This document shows positions 7,942 through 18,354 of a stretch of DNA of 64,000 nucleotides, in pieces. Numbering within the stretch: the stretch's first letter is position 1; every line of letters begins with the position of its first letter. The position numbers and the translations under genes are program-made. The stretch covers positions 1 to 64,000 of the forward strand of contig NZ_JAUASX010000009.1 in NCBI RefSeq assembly GCF_030345715.1. Direction: 5' to 3'. The notes beneath the pieces are model-generated. The model was given only the letters and a program-made list of their open reading frames with translations. It did not search any database and had not been told where the DNA came from. Source of the DNA: Solimonas sp. SE-A11 (GTDB lineage Bacteria > Pseudomonadota > Gammaproteobacteria > Nevskiales > Nevskiaceae).

Positions 7942-10809
7942 ATGAGCGACAAGAAAGACTACAAGCCGACCATCAACCTGCCGGAAACGCCGTTCCCGAT
8001 GCAGGCCAACCTTGCCAAGCGCGAGCCGGACTGGCTCGGGAGCTGGGAGGGTGGCGGTCTCTATGCCCGCATCCAGCAGGATACCTCCGGCCGGCCGCCG
8101 TTCTGGCTGGTGGATGGTCCGCCGTACGCCAATGGCGATATCCATATCGGCCATGCCGTCAACAAGGTCCTCAAGGACATCGTCTGCAAGTCGGCGCGCC
8201 TGGAGGGCTTCCACGTGCCCTTCGTGCCGGGCTGGGATTGCCACGGCCTGCCGATCGAGCTGCAGGTGGAGAAGAAGTTCGGCAAGGTCGGCGAGAAGCT
8301 CGACGCCCGCGAGTTCCGCCAGAAGTGCCGCGAGTACGCCACCGAGCAGGTCGCGCGCCAGCGCGAGGACTTCAAGCGCCTGGGTGTGCTGGCTGACTGG
8401 GATCATCCGTATCTGACGATGGCGCCGAGCTTCGAGGCCGAGCAGTTGCGTGCGCTGTCGCGCATCATCGACAACGGGCACGTCGTGCGCGGCTTCAAGC
8501 CGGTGCACTGGTGCCTGGATTGCGGCTCCTCCCTGGCCGAGGCCGAGGTGGAGTACGAGGACAAGAAGTCCTTCGCCATCGATGTGAAGTTCGCCGCCGC
8601 CGATGTCGCCGATATCGCCCGGCGATTCGGTGTGGCCGATGCGGTGGGCGCCGCCTTCGTGATCTGGACCACCACGCCCTGGACCCTGCCGGCCAACCAG
8701 GCCGTCGCGGCGGGCAAGGACATCGAGTACGTCCTGGTGGACTTCCCCGAGCAGGGCCGCCTGATCGTCGCGGCGCAGCTGCTGGAGGGCATCGCCAAGC
8801 GTTACGGCGCCGAGGCCGCGGTGCTGGGCCGAGCCACGGGCGCGGCGCTGGAAGGCGCGCGTGCGCAGCATCCCTTTGCCGGGCGTCAGGTGCCGGTGAT
8901 CCTCGGCGAACACGTCACGCTCGATGCCGGTACCGGCCTGGTCCATACCGCGCCCGCGCACGGCGTGGAGGACTATGTCGTCGGCAAGCTCTACAACCTG
9001 CCCGTGGACAACCCCGTGCAGTCCTCCGGCAAGTTCACGGACGCCACGCCGCTGGTCGGCGGGCAGCACGTGCGCAAGGCCGAGGAGCCGATCATCGCCG
9101 CGCTGCGCGAGAGCGGCGCGCTGGCGCACGTCACGCAGATCACGCACAGCTACCCGCACTGCTGGCGCCACAAGACGCCGCTGATCTTCCGCGCGACGCC
9201 GCAGTGGTTCATCTCGATGGAAGCCGCCGGCCTGCGCCCGAAGGCGCTGGAAGCCATCCGTCGCACCAACTGGATCCCCGGCTGGGGTGAGGCGCGCATC
9301 CACGAGATGATCAAGGACCGCCCGGACTGGTGCATCTCGCGCCAGCGCACCTGGGGCGTTCCGCTGGCCGTCTTCGTTGAGCGCCAGACGCAGAGCCTGC
9401 ACCCGGACAGCGCCGCGCTGCTGCTGCAGATCGCCGACCGTGTCGATGCCGACGGACTCGAGGCCTGGTGGGGCAGCACGCCCGCCGCCTGGGGCGTGGA
9501 CGAGGCTCGCTACGAGAAGTGCACGGACACCCTGGACGTGTGGTTCGACTCCGGCGTGGTGCATCAGTGCTTCTTCAAGAGCAATGGCTTCACCAGGCCC
9601 GACTACGCCGCGCTGGACAGCGCGGCGAACCGTGACCCGGCCACCGGCAAGAACGGCGCCCAGTCCACGGTGTTCTACCTGGAAGGCTCGGACCAGCATC
9701 GCGGCTGGTTCCACTCGTCGCTGCTGGCGCGCGTCGCCATGGACGGCCACCCGCCGTACACGCATGTGCTCACCCATGGTTTCACCGTGGACGAGCAGGG
9801 GCGCAAGATGTCCAAGTCGCTCGGCAACGTCGTGGCGCCGCAGCAGGTGACCAAGACCCTGGGCGCCGACATCCTGCGCCTTTGGGCCTCCAGCTCCGAT
9901 TACTCCGGCGAGATCGCGATCTCCGACAAGCTGCTGCAGCGCATGGCCGATGCCTACCGCCGCATCCGCAACACCGCGCGCTACCTGCTGGGCAACCTCA
10001 ACGGCTTCGACCCCGCCACCGACATGGTGCCGGCGGAACAGTTGCTGGCGATGGATCGCTGGGCGCTGCAGCAGGCCGAGGCCCTGCAGCAGGAGATCCG
10101 CGCGGCCTACGGCCGGCGCGAGTTCCATCAGGTCTACCACAAGCTCCACAACTACTGCGTGGTGGACCTGGGCGGCCTGTACCTGGACGTGCTGAAGGAC
10201 CGCCTCTACACCTCGCAGCCCAAGAGCCTGGCGCGTCGCTCGGCGCAGACCGCGATGTTCCACATCGCCGAGGCCATGGTGCGCTGGATCGCGCCCATCC
10301 TGTCCTTCACCGCCGACGAGATCTGGGCTGCCCTGCCGGGTGACCGCAGCGGCTCGGTGTTTGCGCAGACCTGGCATGCGCTGCCGCAATCCGGCGCCAC
10401 CGAGGTGGACTGGCTGCGCCTGGCCGCGGTGCGCGAAGCGGTCAAGAAGGTGTTGGAAGACCTGCGTGTCGGTGGCCAGATCGGCTCCGGCCTCAATGCC
10501 GAGGTGGCGCTGCATGCCGACGGCGAACTGGCCACGGCCCTGGCGACGGTGGGCGAGGAACTGCGCTTCTGGTTCATCACCTCCGCCGTGACGCTGCAGG
10601 GCATGGCCGCGCGCCCGCAGGATGCCGTGGAAGCTACCCTGCCGGGTGGCGAGACGCTGTGGATCGCCGCCAAGGCCAGTGCCCATGCCAAGTGCGAGCG
10701 TTGCTGGCACCAGCGTCCGGAAGTCGGCCAGCATGCCGAGCACCCGACGCTCTGCGAGCGCTGCATCGTCAACGTCGACGGAGCGGGCGAGACGCGCCGC
10801 TACATCTAG
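7942..10809 (+). CDS. ileS: Isoleucyl-tRNA synthetase
   Basis: 955 residues, close to the usual length. Class I signatures are GDIHIGHAVNK (HIGH) and GRKMSKS (KMSKS). The CP1 editing domain is seen between (WTTTPWTLPANQA, the threonine-rich editing site). The C-terminal zinc-binding cluster is complete: CERCWHQRP and LCERC. Its neighbours are ribF upstream and lspA 14 bp downstream, a standard order. Confidence 0.98.
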   Translation: MSDKKDYKPTINLPETPFPMQANLAKREPDWLGSWEGGGLYARIQQDTSGRPPFWLVDGPPYANGDIHIGHAVNKVLKDIVCKSARLEGFHVPFVPGWDCHGLPIELQVEKKFGKVGEKLDAREFRQKCREYATEQVARQREDFKRLGVLADWDHPYLTMAPSFEAEQLRALSRIIDNGHVVRGFKPVHWCLDCGSSLAEAEVEYEDKKSFAIDVKFAAADVADIARRFGVADAVGAAFVIWTTTPWTLPANQAVAAGKDIEYVLVDFPEQGRLIVAAQLLEGIAKRYGAEAAVLGRATGAALEGARAQHPFAGRQVPVILGEHVTLDAGTGLVHTAPAHGVEDYVVGKLYNLPVDNPVQSSGKFTDATPLVGGQHVRKAEEPIIAALRESGALAHVTQITHSYPHCWRHKTPLIFRATPQWFISMEAAGLRPKALEAIRRTNWIPGWGEARIHEMIKDRPDWCISRQRTWGVPLAVFVERQTQSLHPDSAALLLQIADRVDADGLEAWWGSTPAAWGVDEARYEKCTDTLDVWFDSGVVHQCFFKSNGFTRPDYAALDSAANRDPATGKNGAQSTVFYLEGSDQHRGWFHSSLLARVAMDGHPPYTHVLTHGFTVDEQGRKMSKSLGNVVAPQQVTKTLGADILRLWASSSDYSGEIAISDKLLQRMADAYRRIRNTARYLLGNLNGFDPATDMVPAEQLLAMDRWALQQAEALQQEIRAAYGRREFHQVYHKLHNYCVVDLGGLYLDVLKDRLYTSQPKSLARRSAQTAMFHIAEAMVRWIAPILSFTADEIWAALPGDRSGSVFAQTWHALPQSGATEVDWLRLAAVREAVKKVLEDLRVGGQIGSGLNAEVALHADGELATALATVGEELRFWFITSAVTLQGMAARPQDAVEATLPGGETLWIAAKASAHAKCERCWHQRPEVGQHAEHPTLCERCIVNVDGAGETRRYI

Positions 10810-10823
10810 GAAATCGAATTCCC

Positions 10824-11321
10824 ATGTCTTTCCAGTACAAGAACGTCTACTGGCTCTGGCTCTCGGCCGCGATCATCGTGCTGGACCAGATCACCAAGCA
10901 GCTGGTGGTGAAGAACTTCGCGGAGTTCGAGCGGATGGTGCTGACGCCGTTCCTCAACCTCTGCCGCGTCCACAACACCGGCGCTGCCTTCTCGATGATG
11001 AGCGAGCTGCCGCCGATGGCCTTCGTGCTGCTGGGCACCGTGGTCAGCGTTGGCATCCTGGTCTGGATGCGCGCCAACCCCTCCAGCCAGCGCCTGGTGG
11101 CGGTCGCCCTGGCACTGATCCTGGGCGGCGCCCTGGGCAACGTGATCGACCGTGCCACTCGAGGCCATGTCGTTGATTTCATAGATTTCTACGTGGGAAC
11201 CTGGCACTTTCCGGCGTTCAATGTGGCCGATATCGCCATCAGCTTCGGCGCGGCCTTTCTGATCCTGGACATGCTTCTGGACCTGCGACGCGGCAAAATG
11301 GCGGCAACGTCGCAGAAGTGA
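10824..11321 (+). CDS. lspA: Lipoprotein signal peptidase II
   Basis: 165 residues from [10 protein letters not shown], with four hydrophobic segments. The catalytic aspartates are seen in GNVIDR and in [10 protein letters not shown], and the conserved box NTGAAFS is present. It cleaves prolipoproteins before the lipid-modified cysteine in the inner membrane. It is translated just after ileS; ispH follows after 22 bp. The fkpB gene that often lies between lspA and ispH in Pseudomonas is absent. Confidence 0.96.
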   Translation: MSFQYKNVYWLWLSAAIIVLDQITKQLVVKNFAEFERMVLTPFLNLCRVHNTGAAFSMMSELPPMAFVLLGTVVSVGILVWMRANPSSQRLVAVALALILGGALGNVIDRATRGHVVDFIDFYVGTWHFPAFNVADIAISFGAAFLILDMLLDLRRGKMAATSQK

Positions 11322-11343
11322 CGATGGAAGTGACGAGGTCCTG

Positions 11344-12300
11344 ATGCAGATTCTTCTGGCCAACCCGCGCGGCTTCTGTGCCGGGGTGGATCGCGCGATC
11401 GAGATCGTCGAGCGCGCCCTCGAGGTGCTGGGCGCGCCGATCTACGTGCGGCATGAGGTGGTGCACAACCGCTTCGTGGTGGACGATCTGCGTGCCAAGG
11501 GTGCCGTGTTCGTCGAGGAGGTGGACGAGATTCCCGAAGGCGCCACCTGCATCTTCTCCGCGCACGGTGTCTCGCAGCAGGTGCGAAGGGATGCCGCGAA
11601 GCGCGGCCTGACCGTGTTCGATGCCACCTGTCCGCTGGTCACCAAGGTCCACATCGAGGTCAAGCGCTACTCGCGCGAGGGCAGGGAAGTGGTGTTGATC
11701 GGCCATGCCGGGCACCCTGAGGTGGAAGGCACCATGGGCCAGTTCGACGCCACCCAGGGCGGTCACATCTACCTGGTGGAGACGCCGGACGACGTCGCCA
11801 AGATGACCATCCGCGATCCGGCACACATGGCCTACGTCACCCAGACCACGCTGTCGGTGGACGACACTTCACGGGTCATTGATGCCTTGCGCCAGCGCTT
11901 CCCGCAGATCCATGGTCCGCGCAAGGACGACATCTGCTACGCCACGCAGAATCGCCAGGACTCGATCAAGGAGTTGGCGTCGAAGTGCGACGTGGTGCTG
12001 GTGGTGGGCTCCAAGAACAGCTCCAACTCCAATCGCCTGCGTGAGCTGTCGCAACTGCGCGGCGTGCCGTCCTACCTGATCGACGGACCCCAGGACATCG
12101 ACCCCACCTGGTTGACTGACCGCAAGGCGGTCGGCGTCACCGCGGGTGCCTCCGCGCCGGAAATCCTGGTCAAGCAGGTCGTCGCACGCCTGCGCGAGCT
12201 GGGCGGCGAGACCGCGCAGGAACTGCCGGGGCGCCAAGAGCACATTGTCTTTTCGTTGCCGCAGCCGCTGCGGCGCCTCCCTGCGGGACCGGCAAGTTAA
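11344..12300 (+). CDS. ispH: 4-hydroxy-3-methylbut-2-enyl diphosphate reductase
   Basis: 318 residues. The three cysteines that hold the iron-sulfur cluster are seen in [12 protein letters not shown] (residue 12), DATCPLVTK and [21 protein letters not shown] and SAPEILV are the substrate-binding segments. It carries out the last step of the MEP isoprenoid pathway. It ends at a terminator shared with the convergent pilus operon. Confidence 0.97.
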   Translation: MQILLANPRGFCAGVDRAIEIVERALEVLGAPIYVRHEVVHNRFVVDDLRAKGAVFVEEVDEIPEGATCIFSAHGVSQQVRRDAAKRGLTVFDATCPLVTKVHIEVKRYSREGREVVLIGHAGHPEVEGTMGQFDATQGGHIYLVETPDDVAKMTIRDPAHMAYVTQTTLSVDDTSRVIDALRQRFPQIHGPRKDDICYATQNRQDSIKELASKCDVVLVVGSKNSSNSNRLRELSQLRGVPSYLIDGPQDIDPTWLTDRKAVGVTAGASAPEILVKQVVARLRELGGETAQELPGRQEHIVFSLPQPLRRLPAGPAS

Positions 12301-12323
12301 GCCCTACGGGAATCCACACCAAG

Positions 12324-12350
12324 AAAAAGGCGCCTTGCAGCGCCTTTTTT
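12324..12350. terminator. Bidirectional terminator between ispH and pilE
   Basis: AAAAAGGCGC pairs with GCGCCTTTTT around a six-base loop, so it serves ispH (+) and the pilus operon (-). Confidence 0.88.
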
Positions 12351-12370
12351 ACAGCGACCAGTTCAGTGCC

Positions 12371-12829
12371 CTACTTCCAGCAGCGTTCGAGCGTCTGCGA
12401 TCCGGTGCGACCGCGCACCCCCGTGCTGGTAATGCTCAGGGTGCCGCACTCATCGCCCGCCATGGGGCCCTGCGGCACGGCCTGGAGCGTATAGGAAGCC
12501 GCCGTCGCGCCCGCGGCGACTTGGATCGCATAGGCCTGAGTTCCGTTCGCCGGGGTGCGTTTGAGCGCCGCCGGCATCGCGGTACCCGCGCCAACGTAGG
12601 TATTGTTGGCAACATAGAACCGCTGCATGAACTGCGCGGCGTCCAATAGGGCAGTACGAGCCTCGGCTCTCCGGGCACGGTCGATATAAGCGGTGTAGCT
12701 CGGGATGGCAATCGTCGCCAGGATGGAGACGATGCCCACCGTGATCATCAGCTCCAGCAGGGTAAAACCGTGCTGGGAGCCTGCCGGCATGGGTCGTGCT
12801 ACCTGGGTGCTGCGATAAGTCATGGGCAT
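12371..12829 (-). CDS. pilE: Type IV minor pilin PilE
   Basis: 152 residues. A class III signal ends in G followed by FTLLELMITVGIV, the prepilin-peptidase site and N-terminal helix with the conserved Glu5. Two cysteines near the C-terminus (DECG, ERCW) can close the D-region disulfide. It is the last gene of the fimT-pilV-pilW-pilX-pilY1-pilE operon and lies directly behind pilY1. Minor pilins prime pilus assembly with PilY1. Confidence 0.9.
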   Translation of the reverse strand: MPMTYRSTQVARPMPAGSQHGFTLLELMITVGIVSILATIAIPSYTAYIDRARRAEARTALLDAAQFMQRFYVANNTYVGAGTAMPAALKRTPANGTQAYAIQVAAGATAASYTLQAVPQGPMAGDECGTLSITSTGVRGRTGSQTLERCWK

Positions 12830-12832
12830 TCC

Positions 12833-15800
12833 TTACTCCGGTACCTGCTGTATCTGGCGCCACCACCAGCGTTCGCGGGGAGGCAGCTTGACGCAGATGT
12901 TGCTGTTGCCGCCCAGCGCGCTCTGGACGCTGACGAGCTTGGTGCCGTCCTCGCAGCGATTCTCGGGGTCCGGTGGGCAGTCGTCTGGATTGAGGCAAGG
13001 CTTCTGCGTAAGGACCACGTCGCGTCCATCCCAGGTACCGCGGTATCCGGCCACGATCGTGTCACTGCTGTTGACGTAGCCGTCGCCATTGGTGTCGAAC
13101 AACGCTGTCTGAGGCATGGTGCCGTCGATCGGGTTGATCAGCAGGTTGTAGGCACCGCCGGTGCCGGTATCGTCGCAGGGGTTCAGCGCCCCCTGCGTCG
13201 TCGGCGACATGGTCTCGAACAAGGCGAAGCCGAAGATGAAGGTCGGCGACAGCAGGTTGCGGTGCCCCGCTACGATCGTCAGCGGCAGGGTCCAGCCGCG
13301 TTGGGTGGCCCAATTGAGAGGCGCCGTGTTGAGCCGGTAGTAGATCGCGCCATCAGGTCCGTTGATAGCCGTGGAATTGAAGGCATGGTTGGCCAGGGCG
13401 CTGCTCAGGACCTGGGCATCCGCTGGCGTAACGGTGGCCCAGGAAGCGACGCCATTGCCGTCGACGGTGAGTTGCTGCTTGTCCCAGAGGCCATAGAGGG
13501 CCTGCTGGGCCGTGGTGGCCTGGTCGCCCTCTTCGTACAGCTTGCCCGTACCCACCAGCACCATGTAGCCGCCCAGCGGATGTGCGAGATACTGCGGCGC
13601 TGCCGTGATCGGCTTGGTGTTGCTCGCCTGGAAGAGCGGGGTGCCGGCGAAAGAGACACCCCAGCTGCCGCTGCTCGTGGAGGCCAGGTCGAATTTCCAG
13701 ACATTACCCAGCAGATCCCCGGCATAGGCGCCGACGATCACCCGATTGGCATCGCGGATCACGCGTACGCCACCCAGGCCATTGCCGGTGGCCGTGGAGG
13801 CCTGGATTCTGCTGATCAGGGCGCCGGTTTGCAGGTTCACGATGAACAACTGCGCCGTGCCGCTATTGCTGTTGGGACCATTGCCGAAGACGGCGGCCCA
13901 TTGGCCATTCTTCATCAGGCCGACTTCGATGGGCGTCATGACGTAACCCAGTTCGGACTGTGTCGTGGAATCCATTTCCCACAGTACGTTGCTCGCATTC
14001 ATGGTGCCGGTGCTGGTCACGTCCAGAGCGAACACGGCGCGGGCTCCGGCGCCCGTGGCTCCCACCAGTACGTTCTTCCACCCGCCGCCCAGGTAAGCGT
14101 CGCTTTCCGTTAGCTGCCCATCCACGTAGAAGCGATGCTCGTAGGAGGTGGACGCCAGGGCCGGCAGGTACTGCATAAGGATGCGGGGAATGAAGCCGAA
14201 GATTTCCCGGCCGTCGCTATCGCGGAAGGCATGCAACATGCCGTCGTTGCCGCCGATGAAGACCACCCCATCGCGCGCTGCCTTGTCTGTCAGGAACTGC
14301 TTGTAGGTCGTGCGCCCCGCCGTCCCGGTCGGCAGGAAGTTGTACTGCATGTCGACCAGGCTCTTGACGTAAACAGGCTGCGAATTCACGAAGTCGCCGA
14401 GACGCGAGGCGCGCTCCCGGTAAAGACCTCCTTCATAGGTTGCATCGCCGCGCAGGTAGTTCACCAGGTTTTCCGTTGCGCCCGGCAGATCGGCTTTGAC
14501 ACCGGCACTCATGCCGGTCCAGGTGAACGTCTCCGCCTTGGGTGTTCCATTGCGCGTGCCGACGAAGATGTTGCGGGACCCGTGCGCCGGGAGTGCCGCG
14601 GCCGCATTCCAGATCGGGGAGAGTTGTTGGCCGAACTGATCCAGCTCGTAGGCCGTGAGATTGCCGGTCCAGATAGCAGTCTTGTATTCGGGGACGTACT
14701 TGCGGTTTCCGGCTTGCAGGGTGGCGGCTGTTGCAGCCACGCCGCCTTCGCTGGCGTTGCGAACCGTGATCTCATTGAGAATCGAGGATAGCGAGGCAGC
14801 GAACTCATCCGGATCCTTGGCGCTGAGATATTCGCCACGGCTGTTGACGGCGGCATGCCAGAGATCATCGACCGCGGTGGAGGTATCGCCGACCGGGACG
14901 GGCCAGTTCTTGGTGCCTGCCTGCAGCCCAGCGATATCGTCGGGATAGTTCAGTGTGCCGCCGACGCCCAGGCCGACGGTGAAGTTGACCATGTGTTGCC
15001 AGAAGGCGGGATTCTTGGCGTCCGGCTTGACGCGATTATCGAGGTCCGTCCTCAGGTCGCGGTTCCAGTAGTACATCGCGACGTCAGCCAGGGTTCCAGT
15101 GGTGCTGTCGCTGGCGTCCTGGTAGGGCCGTGCCTTGACGTAACGGTAGGACTGGCTATTCGGGCCGGTGATCGTTGGGCCGGCGACATTGTCCACATTG
15201 GAGCCGTTGATGGTGCTGGAGGCTGCATCGCCGTTCCAGAATCCGTCCGTCATGAGAATGTGGTAGGACTTGCGGCACTGCAGGTGCGTATTGACGGCAA
15301 CGCCGTCGTCCGTGCCGGGGGTGTTGCCCCAGGGGCCTCGATTATCTGAGCGCTGATAATACTTGCCGACGTCGTCCATCGCGCGCCGCAGGGGGGTGCC
15401 GCCGGAGGCGGGCACATCATGCAGCCAGTCGAAGAAGGCGATGCGGTCGTTGCCTGTGAAGGTCCTGACCCCGCGCTGTATGGTGGCGGTGGCCACGCTG
15501 TCAATGCTGCTGCTGGCCTTGTTGATCCGGCCGTAGCCTACGCGCAGTTCAGTGCCCTGCTCGGAGAACGCTCGGCTGGCTGACGCAATCGACAGGTAGT
15601 TGCGCGTACGGTAATAGGTGAACCAGTTGGCGAAATTCTTGTACTCCTGCGCCTGCGTGCAGGAGCTGGTAGAGCCCGAGATGGTGCAATCGGTACGGCC
15701 GGCACCACGGGTGAACGTGGTGTAGTCCATGATGCGGATGCGTCGGTAGTTCTGGGCTTCCGATGTGCTGGTGGAGCCGTTCACATACTCGTAGTAGGTT

Positions 15801-16807
15801 GCTGGCGCCAGGACTTCGTCCTCGCTCCCCGGATAGCACGCGCTATTGAGCCAGATGCCGCCCAGGCGGGTGGTGCAGAAGGAGCTGCTGGCCCAGCGCG
15901 AAGAGTTGACACGGCACTGGCTGCTGGTCCAGTTGGCGCTGTTGCCGGTCAGCGTGGTGCAGGCCGACTGGGTCGTGGGGGCGGTCAGTCGGCAATAGGT
16001 CGTACTGCCGGTGCCGGTGCCGCTGTAAGTTGCCGCGGTGCCGAGAACGGTGGAATTGCAGTTTCCTGAACCATAGGCGATGGCCGTCCCGACCGGTGCA
16101 GTCGAAATGGTGCCGCAAGTGGCCGTCTTGTTGCGGTCCGCGGTCAGCGTGGTATTCGGCGTGGTGGTCGTGGACGAGCGGCAGACGAAGGTCCCGGTCG
16201 GGATCGGCTGGAGACCTGTCAGGTCGACCGAGCCTGCCGCAGTACGGATATTCGGGTCCAGCCAAGCCTCGGTAGCCGAAGAGTCCGGGTACTGCGTGCC
16301 ATCCGACTTGTACCATGGCTGGTATCGGATTTCCGGGTTGTAGTAGACCGTGTTCCATGCCGACGAGCGCATGCGCGCGGAGATCAGATCCAAGGCACGA
16401 CAGTCGGCGAACTGGGTGTCAGGGCTGCAAACCGTGGTTGTGGAACTGGTTCGAAAATTGGGTCGGGTAGCGACCAGCTGTACGCCGTCACCGGACCCAC
16501 CATTGCCGAAGGTGGCATTGTCCAGCGGATGGAAAGTCGTTGACCAGCGAACCGCGTTGTTCGTGCTCCAGGAGGCAGCGTCGGGCATAAAGCGCCAGGC
16601 CATTGAGCCCGAATCGTCGAACGTGAACATGACGTTCGGCTTTGCGGGGTTCTCCGAACGGGTCAGGAGCGGTGACTGCGCCGGATCTGCCCATGCTGGA
16701 TTCAGTGCGGCGGCACCGAGCAGTGCAGCCAGCGCCGTTGCAGTTCGTAGGGGCGCGCGGTTGAGAAGGAACGAAGCTAAGCTGGAGCCGGTCTTCTGCG
16801 TGTTCAT
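12833..16807 (-). CDS. pilY1: Type IV pilus tip adhesin/assembly factor PilY1
   Basis: 1324 residues from MNTQKTGSSL, followed by a signal peptide ending near NPAWADP. A von Willebrand A-like segment starts with FTFDDSGSMAW, which holds the DxSxS metal site. The C-terminal half is the PilC-type beta-propeller (GGNDGMLHAFRDSDG, FGNGPNSNSG). A calcium-loop sequence DTNGDGYVNSSD lies near the C-terminus, like the site that controls retraction in Pseudomonas. The frame is open farther upstream but overlaps pilX; this ATG fits the signal peptide. The stretch at about residues 170-330 is rich in Thr and Ser with scattered Cys and is likely lineage-specific. Confidence 0.93.
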   Translation of the reverse strand: MNTQKTGSSLASFLLNRAPLRTATALAALLGAAALNPAWADPAQSPLLTRSENPAKPNVMFTFDDSGSMAWRFMPDAASWSTNNAVRWSTTFHPLDNATFGNGGSGDGVQLVATRPNFRTSSTTTVCSPDTQFADCRALDLISARMRSSAWNTVYYNPEIRYQPWYKSDGTQYPDSSATEAWLDPNIRTAAGSVDLTGLQPIPTGTFVCRSSTTTTPNTTLTADRNKTATCGTISTAPVGTAIAYGSGNCNSTVLGTAATYSGTGTGSTTYCRLTAPTTQSACTTLTGNSANWTSSQCRVNSSRWASSSFCTTRLGGIWLNSACYPGSEDEVLAPATYYEYVNGSTSTSEAQNYRRIRIMDYTTFTRGAGRTDCTISGSTSSCTQAQEYKNFANWFTYYRTRNYLSIASASRAFSEQGTELRVGYGRINKASSSIDSVATATIQRGVRTFTGNDRIAFFDWLHDVPASGGTPLRRAMDDVGKYYQRSDNRGPWGNTPGTDDGVAVNTHLQCRKSYHILMTDGFWNGDAASSTINGSNVDNVAGPTITGPNSQSYRYVKARPYQDASDSTTGTLADVAMYYWNRDLRTDLDNRVKPDAKNPAFWQHMVNFTVGLGVGGTLNYPDDIAGLQAGTKNWPVPVGDTSTAVDDLWHAAVNSRGEYLSAKDPDEFAASLSSILNEITVRNASEGGVAATAATLQAGNRKYVPEYKTAIWTGNLTAYELDQFGQQLSPIWNAAAALPAHGSRNIFVGTRNGTPKAETFTWTGMSAGVKADLPGATENLVNYLRGDATYEGGLYRERASRLGDFVNSQPVYVKSLVDMQYNFLPTGTAGRTTYKQFLTDKAARDGVVFIGGNDGMLHAFRDSDGREIFGFIPRILMQYLPALASTSYEHRFYVDGQLTESDAYLGGGWKNVLVGATGAGARAVFALDVTSTGTMNASNVLWEMDSTTQSELGYVMTPIEVGLMKNGQWAAVFGNGPNSNSGTAQLFIVNLQTGALISRIQASTATGNGLGGVRVIRDANRVIVGAYAGDLLGNVWKFDLASTSSGSWGVSFAGTPLFQASNTKPITAAPQYLAHPLGGYMVLVGTGKLYEEGDQATTAQQALYGLWDKQQLTVDGNGVASWATVTPADAQVLSSALANHAFNSTAINGPDGAIYYRLNTAPLNWATQRGWTLPLTIVAGHRNLLSPTFIFGFALFETMSPTTQGALNPCDDTGTGGAYNLLINPIDGTMPQTALFDTNGDGYVNSSDTIVAGYRGTWDGRDVVLTQKPCLNPDDCPPDPENRCEDGTKLVSVQSALGGNSNICVKLPPRERWWWRQIQQVPE

Positions 16808-16853
16808 ATGAAGCCTCGTTTGCTGCAATCGGTGAGCCCCTGTAGGGCCCTGC

Positions 16854-17465
16854 CTAGAGAATGGTCCGGATGGTCGATTGGACCCAGGCTTCGGAGCCCG
16901 AGATCGATTTGCCGGACGAATTGCGCTGGAAGTCGGGACTGAATCCGCGAGCCGTGATCCTGAAAATGAAGACACTGCCTGGCTGTACGCCACGGTCCTC
17001 GGGGCGGATCGTGATCTGGTCCATGTCGATGGAGCCATACATTTCGTCGTAGGAGAGCCGCCTGACGATGCATTGCGGCGCTGTGGCGTAGGTGACGGTG
17101 CTGCCCAGGAACGAAGAAGGTGTCGTGTTGACGCGAGTTGTATCCGTCCAGTTGCTGGCGGTACGCCACTCGTCCCGCACAGCGCCATTGTTCAGTGAGA
17201 ACACATTGAGCGTCCCGCTGTTCATCAACTGGCGCTCGCAATAGCGCAACGCGATTTCTGCGGCCTGCAGGGCGAGATTCTGCGAGCGGATGTTCTGGCT
17301 GACCATGTCGCTGGCGGTGGCGCCACGCATAGCCACTACCGATGACACGGTCATCACCACCAGCAGGACCAAGGCGAGCACCAGGACTACGCCACCGGAT
17401 CGGCTGCGCCTGCCGTAGGTCCCAGGGCGGTAACGAGTAAGGCGTGAGCTGGTCATGGTGGGCAT
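16854..17465 (-). CDS. pilX: Type IV pilus assembly protein PilX
   Basis: 203 residues. The N-terminus has the PilX pattern GGVVLVLALVLLVVMTVSS followed by ASDMVSQNIRSQNLALQAAEIAL, the conserved PilX_N helix. The Glu5 of typical pilins is lacking, as usual for PilX. An internal Met at residue 4 is an alternative start. It lies between pilW and pilY1 in the operon. Confidence 0.9.
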   Translation of the reverse strand: MPTMTSSRLTRYRPGTYGRRSRSGGVVLVLALVLLVVMTVSSVVAMRGATASDMVSQNIRSQNLALQAAEIALRYCERQLMNSGTLNVFSLNNGAVRDEWRTASNWTDTTRVNTTPSSFLGSTVTYATAPQCIVRRLSYDEMYGSIDMDQITIRPEDRGVQPGSVFIFRITARGFSPDFQRNSSGKSISGSEAWVQSTIRTIL

Positions 17466-17469
17466 ACGG

Positions 17470-18354
17470 TCAGGGCATGCGGTTGCGAAGGCTGACGGTG
17501 GTCACCATGCTGCGCCGAAGACGGCTGTCGGCGATCGTGGTGCTGGTCCCGTCGCAGTTGACGAAAGCGGTGCCCGTGGCGGGGCCGGCCCCGAGCGCCG
17601 TGCGCATGGTGATGCAGGCACGCACGGCGGTGACGCCGCACCAGGAATTGGAAGCTGGCGACAAGCGGGGGCAGGTCGTCAGCAGGGCGTCGGCCCTGAC
17701 GTATCGCACCGTCTGCCCCGCGAAGGTGGCACGATCGAAAAGCATGTCGGAGTTCCCGGCCGCGGCGGGCTGGGGGATGCCGTAGCGCAACTGCAGCGAC
17801 TCCACGTTGTCGACCAGCATCTGGGGGTCACCGCCGCCATTGCCGCGGCAGAACAGCGACGGGTTTCCGCTCGGGCCAGTGGCGATGTAGAAGCGATTAT
17901 CGACCCAGCCCGCAGGCGTAGCCCCCGCGGGTACTGCAGCGCCCAGGCAATCGAAGCCGGTGGTGCCTCCCTCGGTGCTGTCATAACGTATCGCGACCGA
18001 ATCGTTGCCGGTGCCCGTTGCACAGGCCAGTGAGCCGAAGGCGGCGGTCACGCTGGAGAATCCGTTGCGGCAGCCGAACAGCATGGGCTGCGTGTTGTGC
18101 AGCGAGGAAACCGGAGACGTCGGCTCCCAGAACCCGCCCATGCGCAGTTGGGAAGCGATCAGGTTGAGAGCGATCTGCCCGTCCTCCGAGAGCTGCGCAT
18201 ATCCGCTCTGGCGGGTGCCGCTGAGCCCGGTGCCGGAGACGGCGGTCAGCACCGCCCCGATCATCACGGCACCGATCAACAGCGAGATCATGATCTCGAT
18301 CAGCGAATAGCCGCGCTGACGGGGCCGGTGGGGGAGCATCCGGATGCGGCTCAT
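17470..18354 (-). CDS. pilW: Type IV pilus minor pilin PilW
   Basis: 294 residues from MSRIRMLPHR. The prepilin site is RGYSLIEIMISLLIGAVM. The globular part has many cysteines in a pattern usual for PilW (FGCRNG, ACATG, CPRL, NCDG). The start overlaps the end of pilV by 4 bp (ATGA), so translation is coupled. Confidence 0.92.
   Translation of the reverse strand: MSRIRMLPHRPRQRGYSLIEIMISLLIGAVMIGAVLTAVSGTGLSGTRQSGYAQLSEDGQIALNLIASQLRMGGFWEPTSPVSSLHNTQPMLFGCRNGFSSVTAAFGSLACATGTGNDSVAIRYDSTEGGTTGFDCLGAAVPAGATPAGWVDNRFYIATGPSGNPSLFCRGNGGGDPQMLVDNVESLQLRYGIPQPAAAGNSDMLFDRATFAGQTVRYVRADALLTTCPRLSPASNSWCGVTAVRACITMRTALGAGPATGTAFVNCDGTSTTIADSRLRRSMVTTVSLRNRMP

Noticed and set aside
7702-10743. 1013-codon minus-strand frame opposite ileS
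   Set aside because: Long only because of GC codon bias; ileS on the other strand is certain.
12770-14113. 447-codon plus-strand frame opposite pilY1
   Set aside because: Shadow of pilY1; no domain or ribosome site.
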